From assembly GCF_042655485.1 (NCBI RefSeq), contig NZ_JBHSMC010000005.1, positions 1 through 64,000 of the forward strand: DNA of 64,000 bases, given 5' to 3'. A model generated the notes under the pieces. The model was not told the DNA's origin, did no database searches, and worked only from the letters and a program-made list of their open reading frames with translations. Positions 26,185 through 34,078 of the stretch are shown here, piece by piece. The stretch is from Lederbergia graminis (GTDB lineage Bacteria > Bacillota > Bacilli > Bacillales > Bacillaceae_C). The first letter of the stretch is position 1, and each line of letters begins with the position of its first letter. The position numbers were made by a program, and so were the translations under genes.

Positions 26185-26312
26185 TTGATTTCCACTTCAG
26201 GTACTCGCTTTCCGCGGGCGGTTCGGTGAGCCTCCTCGTCGCTACGCGCCTGTGGGGTCTCACCCTGACCCGTCATTCCCGCAGGAGTCTCGTACCTTCC
26301 GCTCCAATCAAC
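26185..26312. repeat. Family A intergenic repeat (A2)
   Basis: 128 bp, bounded by TTGATT and AATCAA, with the conserved modules CTCGCTTTCCGCGGGC, GAGCCTCCTCG, CTGTGGGGTCTCA and TTCCCGCAGGAGTCTCG. GC-rich against AT-rich flanks. It can pair GCGGGCGGTTCGGTGAGCC-like arms with GTCTCACC-CCCGC-type arms, so an RNA copy would be highly folded. Outer inverted-repeat ends found in A3 and A5 are lacking. Confidence 0.8.
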
Positions 26313-26355
26313 ACTTTAGCAGTATAAAGATTTTATTATAAATAAGCTTACCAAT

Positions 26356-26388
26356 TAAAAAGCCTCGCTACATGGCGAGACTTTGATA
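26356..26388 (-). terminator. Terminator after the 26.5-27.0 kb gene
   Basis: Minus strand AAAGTCTCGC CATGTA GCGAGGCTTT followed by TT. Lies about 85 bases past the stop codon. Confidence 0.7.
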
Positions 26389-26472
26389 ATGTAATGCTTA
26401 TTATATTTTTTGCTCGCTGTATCGACATGGTGCGTACTCCTTCTTTTAATGAGTTATGTTTAATAATGCTTT

Positions 26473-26952
26473 TTACTGAGGGTAAATCGTTCTTTCAGGT
26501 AATTCTTTGTACTCTTTTTTTGATTTCACTATATCTCCAATTAGCTGTGTCAACTGGTAAAAGTCTTTATGGTTTTTAATACTTTGGTCATAGCCATCTC
26601 TCCATATGAACGATTTCTTTTTCCATCCATATTGAATTTGAAATTTATGGCCTAATCCACCGGGAAGACCTGATAATCCTTGAATTTCATTGGGATAATC
26701 AAAAAAATCAATTTCTTTCATATAGCTTAATATTTTCTTTTTTTCTTCCTTCGTTAATTCGAGATCAATTGTCACTGGTCCATCGTCTAATATTTTAGTA
26801 TATTGATTTGTAAAAGTATTCAATTGATCTCCCCCGTTTAAATAACCAGATTCATATATAAAATTGAACCTAGACTGAATAAGGAAGAAAATCAATATTA
26901 GTGAAATTATTAAAACTATTACTAATGACATTATTTTAGTATTTTTCATCAT
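26473..26952 (-). CDS. Membrane-anchored protein of unknown function
   Basis: 159 aa, not recognised. One N-terminal membrane segment (residues 8-26, MSLVIVLIISLILIFFLI), remainder predicted outside the cell: VTIDLELTKEEKKKILSYMKEIDFFDYP, then a glycine-rich GLSGLPGGLGHKFQIQYGWKKKSFIW. The pattern (a lysine-rich helix followed by a strand with KFQIQYGWKKK) recurs in uncharacterised Bacillus envelope proteins, but I cannot name a family. Two adjacent ATGs; AGGTGG lies upstream. Sits in a repeat-rich accessory zone between hflK and mdh. Confidence 0.65.
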   Translation of the reverse strand: MMKNTKIMSLVIVLIISLILIFFLIQSRFNFIYESGYLNGGDQLNTFTNQYTKILDDGPVTIDLELTKEEKKKILSYMKEIDFFDYPNEIQGLSGLPGGLGHKFQIQYGWKKKSFIWRDGYDQSIKNHKDFYQLTQLIGDIVKSKKEYKELPERTIYPQ

Positions 26953-26993
26953 ACTAATTTTACCACCTCCAATAGAATCATTGTCTCTATCAC

Positions 26994-27475
26994 TTAATAT
27001 ACAATTGAAGATGAGTAATATGTTCCACCATATTTATTATAACTTTGAAAATATGGTGCGATTGCTACACGATACGTCCCAGAACCATACGAAGTCAGGT
27101 AAAAATCAGCTGTTACTGTTCTATCATAAGTCCATCCTAACCCTTTTACCAATCCGGTATTATTTATTACGTTTTGGGTTGCAACAGTTTTCCAACTTCC
27201 AGATGAATACCTTTGTAATTGAACCCTATAATGCTTCTCTCCGTATGATCTATCCTTAGAGGTAAATCGGGCTATGTTATTTGAAATTACACTCGAAGTA
27301 ATATTTTCTGCCCACCCATAGCCTAAAACACTATCTATCTTTTGCTTATCAGTATAACTAGGGCCTTTCAATGAGTTACACCCTGCCGCATCCATAATTG
27401 TTGTTACGGAACCATTACAAACATTTGATCCTGTATGTTTATATTGTTCATGTAATCCAATATAGATAAAAATAA
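26994..27475 (-). pseudogene. C-terminal fragment of a secreted protein, possibly a metallopeptidase
   Basis: The first ATG in frame is 27395 (133 codons), but the frame stays open upstream to about 27475, where it runs into an IS-end-like sequence. The upstream part reads GLHEQYKHTGSNVCNGSVTT, then IMDAAGCNSLKGPSYTDKQK and DSVLGYGW, followed by a strand-rich domain (HYRVQLQRYSSGSWKTVAT, FYLTSYGSGTYRVAIAPYFQ). GLHEQ followed by IMDA resembles the segment after the HExxH helix in matrixin-like zinc peptidases, but the HExxH itself is absent, so I read it as the 3' end of a truncated gene. No ribosome site near 27395. Peptidase identity is tentative. Confidence 0.6.
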
Positions 27476-27502
27476 CCGTGTCTAACTTTTTGGGGTCACT
27501 TC
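27476..27502 (-). mobile_element. Remnant end of an IS3-family (IS150-type) element
   Basis: Minus strand TGACCCCAAAAAGTTAGACA (27479-27498) matches the terminal inverted repeat typical of IS150-group elements as I remember it. No transposase frame adjoins it: one side is the broken gene, the other a family A/B composite repeat. Probably a scar of an insertion followed by deletion. Confidence 0.55.
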
Positions 27503-27503
27503 A

Positions 27504-27712
27504 AAACCCCGAGGAGGCTTGCCATTCTTGTCTAGCTCAGCTCCTTGTGGCTATTGAATTTCCTGTCGCTTCCCTACGATAAGTCATCATCGACTTATTC
27601 CCTTCGTGATTCCTTTACCTCAGTTAGCGCTGTAGTAAATTCATAGGCCACTTCACTGTCGCCTACACTTTTCTATTCCAATGGAAAGCGAAGTGTATAC
27701 GGGCTACGGATA
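27504..27712. repeat. Family A repeat interrupted by family B (A7)
   Basis: Left A piece CCCCGAGGAGGCTTGCC (27507-27523) and right A piece GGAAAGCGAAGTGTATACGG (27683-27702) are separated by a B repeat. In the uninterrupted copy at 51811-51951 the same two modules are only about 17 bp apart. The A left half is cut off by the IS remnant. Confidence 0.7.
27527..27679. repeat. Family B intergenic repeat (B2)
   Basis: Starts CTTGTCTAGCTCAG and ends ACACTTTTCTATTCC, with an internal GATAAGTC / GACTTATTC-type inverted repeat. The ends match the B repeat at 34594-34719 (reverse strand). Resembles CTTGTCTAGCTCCAGCGCC-type repeats I recall in Bacillaceae genomes. Confidence 0.65.
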
Positions 27713-27766
27713 TTTAATCAAAAAATTTATTTGCAAACAGTAACAATACACAGTAATTATTGATTA

Positions 27767-28204
27767 TTATTGTGGTGGACAAACAACAATATCCCCATTT
27801 AAAACTATGTCTTCATTTTCATCTATTGCTTCGACATGAACTGTTATTTGGTTTACTTCCGTCTCCATGTCTGTGATTTCAAAAAGAAATGTTACTGTTT
27901 CGTAGTGATGTACCGGTTTTGTAAATTCGATTTGCTGTTTAATAATATTTGAACCCGGCCCTGGCATATATTTGGATACTGCAGAAGTAATAATGCCTGT
28001 TAGCATGATTGCTGGAACGATCGGTTTCTTATAAATTGTTTGTGAAGTATATTCATGTTGTATGTACAGTGGGTTTGCGTCATTAGTAAGTCCTAGGAAT
28101 AATAGTAATTCTTTATCCTCCATTTTTTCTGTAACTTCAAACTTTTCACCTACTGATATTTCTTCTATTTTCCGACCGAGCTTTTGTTTTTTTCCCAGTA
28201 TCAA
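27767..28204 (-). CDS. MaoC-like hot-dog dehydratase family protein
   Basis: 145 aa from TTG 28204: GGAGGTG sits 6 bases upstream of this TTG, so in-frame TTG/ATG codons further up lie on or before the ribosome site. Single hot-dog domain: EISVGEKFEVTEKMEDKE, then LGLTNDANPLYIQHEYTSQT, VPAIMLTGIITSAVSKYMPGPGS, FTKPVHHYETVTF. Classic (R)-enoyl hydratases have D-x-N-P-x-H; here Asp and Asn are kept but the His position is Tyr (NPLY), as I recall for a Bacillus subgroup, so hydratase activity is doubtful. Own transcription unit near mdh. Confidence 0.8.
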   Translation of the reverse strand: MILGKKQKLGRKIEEISVGEKFEVTEKMEDKELLLFLGLTNDANPLYIQHEYTSQTIYKKPIVPAIMLTGIITSAVSKYMPGPGSNIIKQQIEFTKPVHHYETVTFLFEITDMETEVNQITVHVEAIDENEDIVLNGDIVVCPPQ

Positions 28205-28283
28205 TACGGGCACCTCCATCAAATAAAAACGCTTTCTAAAATATTATTTTTATCATAACATGTTTATTTTCTCTGTACAAAAG

Positions 28284-28334
28284 AAATACCGAACCAATCT
28301 ATCTTAAATAGGCTGGTTCGGTATTTTTATTAAT
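28284..28334 (-). terminator. Terminator of mdh, displaced from the gene by an insertion
   Basis: AAATACCGAACCA / TGGTTCGGTATTT, 13-bp perfect arms with T-rich flanks on both sides. It lies about 190 bp past the mdh stop; removing the MITE-like element and one target repeat brings it directly behind the stop codon. Confidence 0.85.
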
Positions 28335-28337
28335 TTA

Positions 28338-28525
28338 AGCTCTGTTAAACTCTGTTGTTGATTTTCGCTCCTGAACACTCGCTTTCCGCGGGCACGGCCT
28401 CAGCTAACTTGGCAAAGAAAACCGCTTTGCCAAGTTAGCTGAGGCTCGTGCTGTTCCCGCAGGAGTCTCGTGTACATCCGCTACAATCAACTAAGTTGTT
28501 AACAACAATGAACTTTAACAGAGCC
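28338..28525. mobile_element. MITE-like family A element with target-site duplication (A3)
   Basis: 188 bp. Termini AGCTCTGTTAAA / TTTAACAGAGCC are inverted repeats; TAATTTA flanks it on both sides (28331-28337 and 28526-28532; 8 bp if the left edge is moved one base). Inside: CTCGCTTTCCGCGGGC, a perfect 21-bp hairpin (28397-28417 with 28425-28445, 7-nt loop), then TTCCCGCAGGAGTCTCG. About 95% identical by eye to the inverse of 50306-50494. No coding frame, so it would need a transposase supplied in trans. Confidence 0.85.
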
Positions 28526-29457
28526 TAATTTAAAATATCCATTACTTTTCGTACTGATGCAGCTGACTTTTGGAGCGCTACCTTTTCATCATCTGTTAAA
28601 TCGAGTTCAATGATTTTTTCAATGCCATTCTTACCTAAAATAGTAGGTACACCTAAGTAAATACCATCGAATCCATATTCACCTTCAAGGTAAGCTATTG
28701 CAGGAAGAACACGACGTTGATCCTTTACGATGGCTTCTACCATCTCAACTAAAGCAGCAGCGGGTGCGTAGTATGCACTACCATTCCCTAATAAGTTTAC
28801 AATTTCGCCTCCACCTTTACGGGTGCGTTCAACGATTGCCTCGAGACGATCTTGTGGAATTAATGTTTCAAGCGGAATTCCACCTGCAAAAGAATAACGC
28901 ACAAGCGGAACCATATCGTCTCCATGTCCCCCAAGTACAAATCCAGTTATATCCTTTACAGATAGATTTAATTCTTGTGCAACAAATGTACGAAAACGAG
29001 CAGTATCAAGTACACCTGATTGACCAATAACTCGATTCTTAGGAAATCCTGATTCCTTAAAAACTGTATAAGTCATCGCATCCACTGGATTCGTAAGGAC
29101 AACAATATAGCAGTTTGGAGAATATTTTACAATTTCTTGCGTGACACTTTTCATGATTTGCTGGTTTGTTTGCACGAGGTCATCACGACTCATCCCAGGT
29201 TTACGTGCAATCCCTGCAGTAATAACAACTACATCCGAGTCCTTCGTATCCTCGTAATCAGCAGTACCAGTAATATTGGCGTCAAATCCTTGTACTGGAG
29301 AAGCTTCTAGCATGTCGAGAGCTTTCCCTTTTGTTGGATTTTCCATTTGCGGGATGTCCACCAGTACTACATCGCCCAGTTCTTTCTGAGCTAATAGAAA
29401 TGCTGTTGTTGCTCCTGTAAAACCACTACCAATTACGGAAAGCTTTTTTCGTGCCAT
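28525..29457 (-). CDS. mdh: Malate dehydrogenase
   Basis: 310 aa, LDH-like MDH of Bacillus type (TCA cycle, malate to oxaloacetate with NAD). Nucleotide fold GSGFTGATTAFLLA with acidic VVLVDIPQ; active-site loop RKPGMSRDDLV; TNPVDAMTY; catalytic His in LGGHGDDMVPL; AAALVEMVEAIVKDQRR. Start ATG behind GGGGGAGATATAA. Third gene of citZ-icd-mdh. The stop is TAG, whose G is the first base of the element A3; before insertion it would have been TAA, giving the same protein. Confidence 0.97.
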   Translation of the reverse strand: MARKKLSVIGSGFTGATTAFLLAQKELGDVVLVDIPQMENPTKGKALDMLEASPVQGFDANITGTADYEDTKDSDVVVITAGIARKPGMSRDDLVQTNQQIMKSVTQEIVKYSPNCYIVVLTNPVDAMTYTVFKESGFPKNRVIGQSGVLDTARFRTFVAQELNLSVKDITGFVLGGHGDDMVPLVRYSFAGGIPLETLIPQDRLEAIVERTRKGGGEIVNLLGNGSAYYAPAAALVEMVEAIVKDQRRVLPAIAYLEGEYGFDGIYLGVPTILGKNGIEKIIELDLTDDEKVALQKSAASVRKVMDILN

Positions 29458-29579
29458 TTATATCTCCCCCTACCGTAAAGTACTTATCTGAAACCGTTTC
29501 ATTTTCATTATAAAATAAAAGACTGAGGAATGCGAGTCAACCCGAAGATTGAACCCGCTTTTTCCGTCAGTCCATTAAA

Positions 29580-30851
29580 TTAACCCATATTTTCAATTAA
29601 TGCAGTTGCGAATTCGGAAGTTTTTACTTCTGTTGCACCTTCCATTAGGCGTGCAAAGTCATAAGTAACAACTTTAGATTCAATTGTTTTCTCAACAGAA
29701 TCAATGATTAATTTTGCTGCTTCATTCCATCCTAAGTGTTCAAGCATTAGTACACCTGAAAGAAGAACAGATGAAGGATTTACTTTATCAAGGCCAGCAT
29801 ATTTTGGAGCAGTACCATGTGTAGCTTCAAAAATAGCATGTCCTGTTTCGTAGTTGATGTTTGCTCCAGGAGCAATACCAATCCCACCTACTTGAGCAGC
29901 TAGTGCATCAGAGATGTAATCTCCATTTAAGTTCATTGTTGCTACAACATCAAATTCTTTTGGACGAGTTAAGATTTGTTGTAAGAAGATATCTGCAATA
30001 GCATCTTTTACAATGATTTTTCCTGCTGCTTCTGCATCAGCTTGTGCTTTATTAGCAGCTTCAGTGCCTTGCTCTTCCTTAATCTGATCGTATTGGTTCC
30101 ATGTGAATACTTTATCGCCGAATTCTCTTTCAGCTAGTTCATATCCCCAATTCTTAAATGCGCCTTCTGTAAATTTCATAATGTTACCTTTATGTACAAG
30201 TGTAACAGATTTACGGCCTTCTTTAATTGCATAGTTGATAGCTGCACGTACTAGACGCTCAGTACCTTCTGCAGAAACAGGCTTAATTCCAATCCCAGAA
30301 GTTTCAGGGAAACGGATTTTGTTTACACCCATTTCATTTTTCAAGAACTCAATCACTTTTTTAACTTCATCTGTACCTTCTTTATACTCAATACCTGCAT
30401 AGATATCTTCTGTATTTTCGCGGAAGATAACCATATCTGTATCTTCTGGACGTTTTACCGGGGAAGGTACACCTTGGAAATAACGTACTGGACGTAAGCA
30501 TACGAATAAATCAAGCTCTTGTCGAAGTGCTACGTTTAGTGAACGAATTCCTCCACCGATTGGTGTTGTTAAAGGTCCTTTAATTGCGATGAAATACTCA
30601 CGAATTGCTTCTAGTGTTTCTTCTGGTAACCATTCACCAAATTTATTGTAAGCTTTCTCACCTGCATATACTTCTTTCCAGACAATTTCCTTTTCACCAG
30701 CATATGCTTTTTCAACCGCAGCATCTAATACTCTTTGTGCTGCTGCCCAAATATCGGGACCTGTCCCATCTCCTTCAATAAATGGAATAATAGGATTGTT
30801 TGGCGTCTTTAACACACCGTTTTCAACTATAATTTTTTCACCTTGTGTCAT
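29580..30851 (-). CDS. icd: Isocitrate dehydrogenase (NADP)
   Basis: 423 aa from ATG 30851 behind GGAGGGAACAAA; codons upstream are not preceded by a site. Decarboxylates isocitrate to 2-oxoglutarate. IPFIEGDGTGPDIW at the N-terminus; substrate-binding RSLNVALRQELDLFVCLRPV with the Ser that is phosphorylated in E. coli; catalytic Tyr region NTEDIYAGIEY; metal Asp in NLNGDYISDALAAQVGG; NADP loop ATHGTAPKYAG. Middle gene of citZ-icd-mdh. Confidence 0.97.
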   Translation of the reverse strand: MTQGEKIIVENGVLKTPNNPIIPFIEGDGTGPDIWAAAQRVLDAAVEKAYAGEKEIVWKEVYAGEKAYNKFGEWLPEETLEAIREYFIAIKGPLTTPIGGGIRSLNVALRQELDLFVCLRPVRYFQGVPSPVKRPEDTDMVIFRENTEDIYAGIEYKEGTDEVKKVIEFLKNEMGVNKIRFPETSGIGIKPVSAEGTERLVRAAINYAIKEGRKSVTLVHKGNIMKFTEGAFKNWGYELAEREFGDKVFTWNQYDQIKEEQGTEAANKAQADAEAAGKIIVKDAIADIFLQQILTRPKEFDVVATMNLNGDYISDALAAQVGGIGIAPGANINYETGHAIFEATHGTAPKYAGLDKVNPSSVLLSGVLMLEHLGWNEAAKLIIDSVEKTIESKVVTYDFARLMEGATEVKTSEFATALIENMG

Positions 30852-30925
30852 TTTGTTCCCTCCTGTGTTAGTCATGATTTATTATAATATCAGAAAAACT
30901 ATAAATATTCTATCTTCGCTTCCTC

Positions 30926-32041
30926 TTAACGCTGATCAACAGGTACGTATTGACGCAAAGATGGTCCTGTATATTCTGCGCGTGGACGAATCAATCTGTT
31001 GTTATCATATTGTTCTAGAATATGTGCAAGCCATCCAGATACCCTGGAAACAGCAAAGATAGGCGTAAATAGATCATGGTCAATGCCAAGGCTATGATAT
31101 ACAGATGCTGAATAAAAATCAACATTTGGCGGTAGTGGTTTTTGTGAAGTAAATGTTTCATGTACCTTTACTGAAATATCATACCATTCTGGTTCACCAG
31201 TTAGTTCTGTGAGCTTTCTTGACATTTCTTTCAGATGTTTAGCTCTTGGATCACCACTTCGATATACACGGTGACCGAAGCCCATAATTTTTTCTTTTTT
31301 ACTTAGTTTATCTAAGACATATTGTTCTGCTTTATCTACTGAACCAATTTCTGTGAGCATTTTCATTACTTGTTCGTTTGCTCCACCATGAAGAGGTCCT
31401 TTTAAAGCACCAATTGCTGATGTTATACCAGAGTATACATCCGAAAGTGTTGCAACACATACACGAGCAGTGAATGTAGATGCATTTAGTTCATGGTCTG
31501 CATGAAGAATTAATGCTTTGTTCATCGCTTCTACTTCAATTTTCTCTGGTTCTTTACCATTGAGCATATACAAGAAATTTTCAGCGATATCAAAGTCTTT
31601 ACGTGGAGCTACTGGTTCAAGACCTTTTCGTATTCTTGAGAAAGCAGCAACGATTGTTGGCATTTTAGCTTGCAGACGAATTGCTTTACGATAATTAGCC
31701 TCTTTTTCCATTACATCCGCTTCATCATCATAGAGACCAAGTAATGAAACAGCTGTACGTAGTGCTGCCATTGGATGTATTTTATCGGTAGGCATAGATT
31801 TTAGAGTTGCAATTACTTCTTTCGGAAGTTCCATATTGTCTGCTATTTGATTTTTTAATTCTTGTAATTGTTCTTTTGTAGGTAATTCTAAATGCCAAAG
31901 TAAATAAATTACCTCTTCAAAAGTTGCATTTTCTGTTAAGTCATCAATGTTATAACCAACATATGTTAGATTATCATCGATGATAGAACTAATGGAAGAT
32001 GTAGTTGCTACAATTCCTTCCAGTCCTTGCTTTGCAATCAT
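30926..32041 (-). CDS. citZ: Citrate synthase
   Basis: 371 aa, type II-like Gram-positive citrate synthase. Condenses oxaloacetate and acetyl-CoA. Catalytic His regions HADHELNASTFTARV and KGPLHGGANEQVMKML; GFGHRVYRSGDPRAKHL; catalytic Asp within the PPNVDFYSASVY stretch. First gene of the TCA operon; start ATG behind GGAGAGGTTATATT. A cre-like site lies 225 bp upstream. Confidence 0.97.
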   Translation of the reverse strand: MIAKQGLEGIVATTSSISSIIDDNLTYVGYNIDDLTENATFEEVIYLLWHLELPTKEQLQELKNQIADNMELPKEVIATLKSMPTDKIHPMAALRTAVSLLGLYDDEADVMEKEANYRKAIRLQAKMPTIVAAFSRIRKGLEPVAPRKDFDIAENFLYMLNGKEPEKIEVEAMNKALILHADHELNASTFTARVCVATLSDVYSGITSAIGALKGPLHGGANEQVMKMLTEIGSVDKAEQYVLDKLSKKEKIMGFGHRVYRSGDPRAKHLKEMSRKLTELTGEPEWYDISVKVHETFTSQKPLPPNVDFYSASVYHSLGIDHDLFTPIFAVSRVSGWLAHILEQYDNNRLIRPRAEYTGPSLRQYVPVDQR

Positions 32042-32265
32042 AATATAACCTCTCCTTTATCTCTCTTTTTGTAACAAACTGAATTTACAGCAAAATAAAG
32101 ATAGATTGCTATAAGAGGATTCATAAAACAGCAATCGTGCGCTTAATAATCCAATTCCCATTTATTCACAATACCCCACATTCCATAATAGCGACTTAAT
32201 TTAGCCATTCACTAGATAGGGAGATTGTATCATTGTCCATTATAACTAAAAAATGTACTTTTGGA

Positions 32266-32283
32266 AATGGAAACGCTTAAAAA
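32266..32283. promoter_or_regulatory. Possible cre (CcpA) site upstream of citZ
   Basis: AATGGAAACGCTTAAA compared with the consensus WWTGNAARCGNWWWCAWW: all conserved positions match except the late C. In B. subtilis citZ is repressed by CcpA. Distance to citZ (about 225 bp) is long, and the promoter was not identified. Confidence 0.4.
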
Positions 32284-32295
32284 TTCACAATCTAA

Positions 32296-32343
32296 TAAAA
32301 AAGTATAGAATAACGACAAAAAACTCGTTATCCTATACCTGAT
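32296..32343 (-). terminator. Terminator overlapping the end of ytwI
   Basis: Minus strand GGTATAGGATAACGA GTTTTTTG TCGTTATTCTATACT then TTTTTT. The 5' arm contains the last codons and the stop of ytwI. Confidence 0.9.
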
Positions 32344-32801
32344 TTTAATAATTCAAATACTTTCATTGCAATATAAGCTATCCCCGCTCCAATCAATGGT
32401 CCAACTGGGACTCCTTTAAATAGAGCAACCGCTAAAATAGTTCCTATTACTAACGCAGTTGTAATATGGGGATCGGTTGATAGGAGGCCAACACCATATC
32501 TTGCTATAATCGCAACTGCCATACCTGCAGCAAGAGCAATCCAAGCATATGGAGATTTTACAACTTCTCCTAATTCTTTAAAACCTATATGTCCACTCGC
32601 AATCGGAGCAAGAACGGCAATAGTTATGACGGTTACTCCCCAATTTATACCTTTTGCCTGAAGAGTATCAAATATTTTATGATCTATCCCTATTACGATA
32701 AGGACGATTAAAATACTAGCAGCAATCATTAATGACTGGTTTTTTGCTATGAAGCCTATAGCAAGAAGTAATAACATAAATAAAAATGGCTGGTTAAACA
32801 T
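32328..32801 (-). CDS. ytwI: DUF441-family membrane protein YtwI
   Basis: 157 aa, four or more membrane segments (2-16, 23-41, 54-72, 85-103, 110-150). Glycine-rich helices ALAAGMAVAIIARYGVGLLS, VIGTILAVALFKGVPVGPLIGAGIAYIA are the DUF441 pattern. Function unknown. Lies between citZ and ytvI, as ytwI does in B. subtilis, and is divergent from ytvI. Confidence 0.88.
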   Translation of the reverse strand: MFNQPFLFMLLLLAIGFIAKNQSLMIAASILIVLIVIGIDHKIFDTLQAKGINWGVTVITIAVLAPIASGHIGFKELGEVVKSPYAWIALAAGMAVAIIARYGVGLLSTDPHITTALVIGTILAVALFKGVPVGPLIGAGIAYIAMKVFELLKSGIG

Positions 32802-32900
32802 CGTCGCACATCCTTAACAGAAAATTATTATCGTAAATTGCCCATCATGTTTTGATAGAGAAAAGCATATAATCCATTAATATGAAATGGGGGTGGCTTT

Positions 32901-34022
32901 TTGAATAGAGAAACTGTAAATATAGTAATTCGATTTCTACTTGTTCTTAGTATTATTTTCCTTTTGTGCATTTCTCTTTATTTTATTTCAAAGGTTACTT
33001 ATCCATTTATTATTGCTATAGCAATCACAATTATGATAAATCCAGCGGTAAATTTCCTGGAATTCAAATGGAAATTCCCAAGAGCACTTGCTGTGTTATC
33101 TACTCTATTTATTCTAATTGCTATATTTGCTGGCATCATAACATTATTGATAGCAGAAATTGTCGCTGGTGCTTCCTATCTCGCTACAGTAGTTCCACAT
33201 CACGTTGGTACATTTATTCTTTTCTTAGAAGATTGGTTCGCCGGACAAGTTCTCCCATTCTATAATAAGATCTCAAACTTATTTCAAAGTCTGGATAGTG
33301 GTCAGCAAGAAACAATCATGGATAGTATTAGAAGTGCTGGGAATAAAATAACAGAAACGGCAACTGTTTTTTTACAAAGTTTTTTCTTAAATCTACCTGG
33401 TCTAATATCGTGGATTCCAAATGCAGCGACAGTTCTCGTTTTCTCTGTATTAGCCACTTTCTTTATTAGTAAAGATTGGAGAAAATTAACTGCGCTTTTC
33501 AAACAGTTGTTACCTGAAAAGGCACATTCTAGTGGAAAAAAAGTATTTGTAGATTTAAAAAAGGCTTTTGCTGGTTTTTTTAAAGCCCAGTTTACCTTAA
33601 TTTCAATTACTCTAATGATAGTATTAATTGGCCTTTTAATTCTTAAGATCCAATACGCGATTACCATCGCTTTTATTTCAGCGCTAGTGGACTTATTACC
33701 GTACTTAGGGACAGGGATTGTATTTGTGCCTTGGATCATCTATGAAGCTGTTACAGGCAATTACGGACTAGCATTAGGCTTAGGGATACTTTATACAGTT
33801 GTTGTAGTGCAGAGGCAAGTAATGGAACCTAAAATCCTCTCTACTAATATAGGGCTAAACCCATTAGCTACACTCATAGCTTTATTTGTTGGTTTTAAAC
33901 TGTTTGGATTCTTGGGATTAATCGCTGGACCCGTTTTACTCGTATTTATATCCGCCCTTCACAATGCTAATGTATTTTACGATATTTGGGAATATATCAT
34001 TGGAAATAATAAAAACGCATGA
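32901..34022 (+). CDS. ytvI: Sporulation integral membrane protein YtvI (AI-2E transporter family)
   Basis: 373 aa from a TTG start with GGGGGTGG 7 bases upstream. About eight membrane segments: two close ones at the N-terminus (11-35 and 38-50), one at 64-90, and a cluster from about 160 to 350. A hydrophilic/amphipathic segment sits at about 115-160 (QSLDSGQQETIMDSIRSAG), as in the PurR-like AI-2E/PerM family; ends with VVVQRQVMEPKILSTNIGLNPLATLIALFVG, the family's conserved C-terminal motif. Annotated as sporulation protein YtvI in Bacillus; the substrate is unknown. Confidence 0.92.
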   Translation: MNRETVNIVIRFLLVLSIIFLLCISLYFISKVTYPFIIAIAITIMINPAVNFLEFKWKFPRALAVLSTLFILIAIFAGIITLLIAEIVAGASYLATVVPHHVGTFILFLEDWFAGQVLPFYNKISNLFQSLDSGQQETIMDSIRSAGNKITETATVFLQSFFLNLPGLISWIPNAATVLVFSVLATFFISKDWRKLTALFKQLLPEKAHSSGKKVFVDLKKAFAGFFKAQFTLISITLMIVLIGLLILKIQYAITIAFISALVDLLPYLGTGIVFVPWIIYEAVTGNYGLALGLGILYTVVVVQRQVMEPKILSTNIGLNPLATLIALFVGFKLFGFLGLIAGPVLLVFISALHNANVFYDIWEYIIGNNKNA

Positions 34023-34023
34023 T

Positions 34024-34078
34024 AAAAGAGACTGTTCAAAAGTCATACTACATGACTTTTAGCAGTCTCTTTTTTATC
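34024..34078. terminator. Bidirectional terminator between ytvI and fxsA
   Basis: AAAAGAGACTG and AAAAGTCAT arms pair with ATGACTTTT and CAGTCTCTTTT around a TACTAC loop, with T tract on plus and a matching one on minus. It overlaps the fxsA stop codon. Confidence 0.9.

Noticed and set aside
28338..28525. Family A repeats as CRISPR repeats or tRNA-like genes
   Set aside because: Copies are dispersed singly rather than in regularly spaced arrays, and no cloverleaf or cas gene is seen.
30796..31062. Plus-strand reading frame across the icd-citZ junction
   Set aside because: It overlaps the ends of two conserved genes on the other strand and has no ribosome site.
33302..33739. Antisense open frame inside ytvI
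   Set aside because: It lies fully within a well-supported gene, has no ribosome site and a composition typical of a reversed membrane-protein gene.
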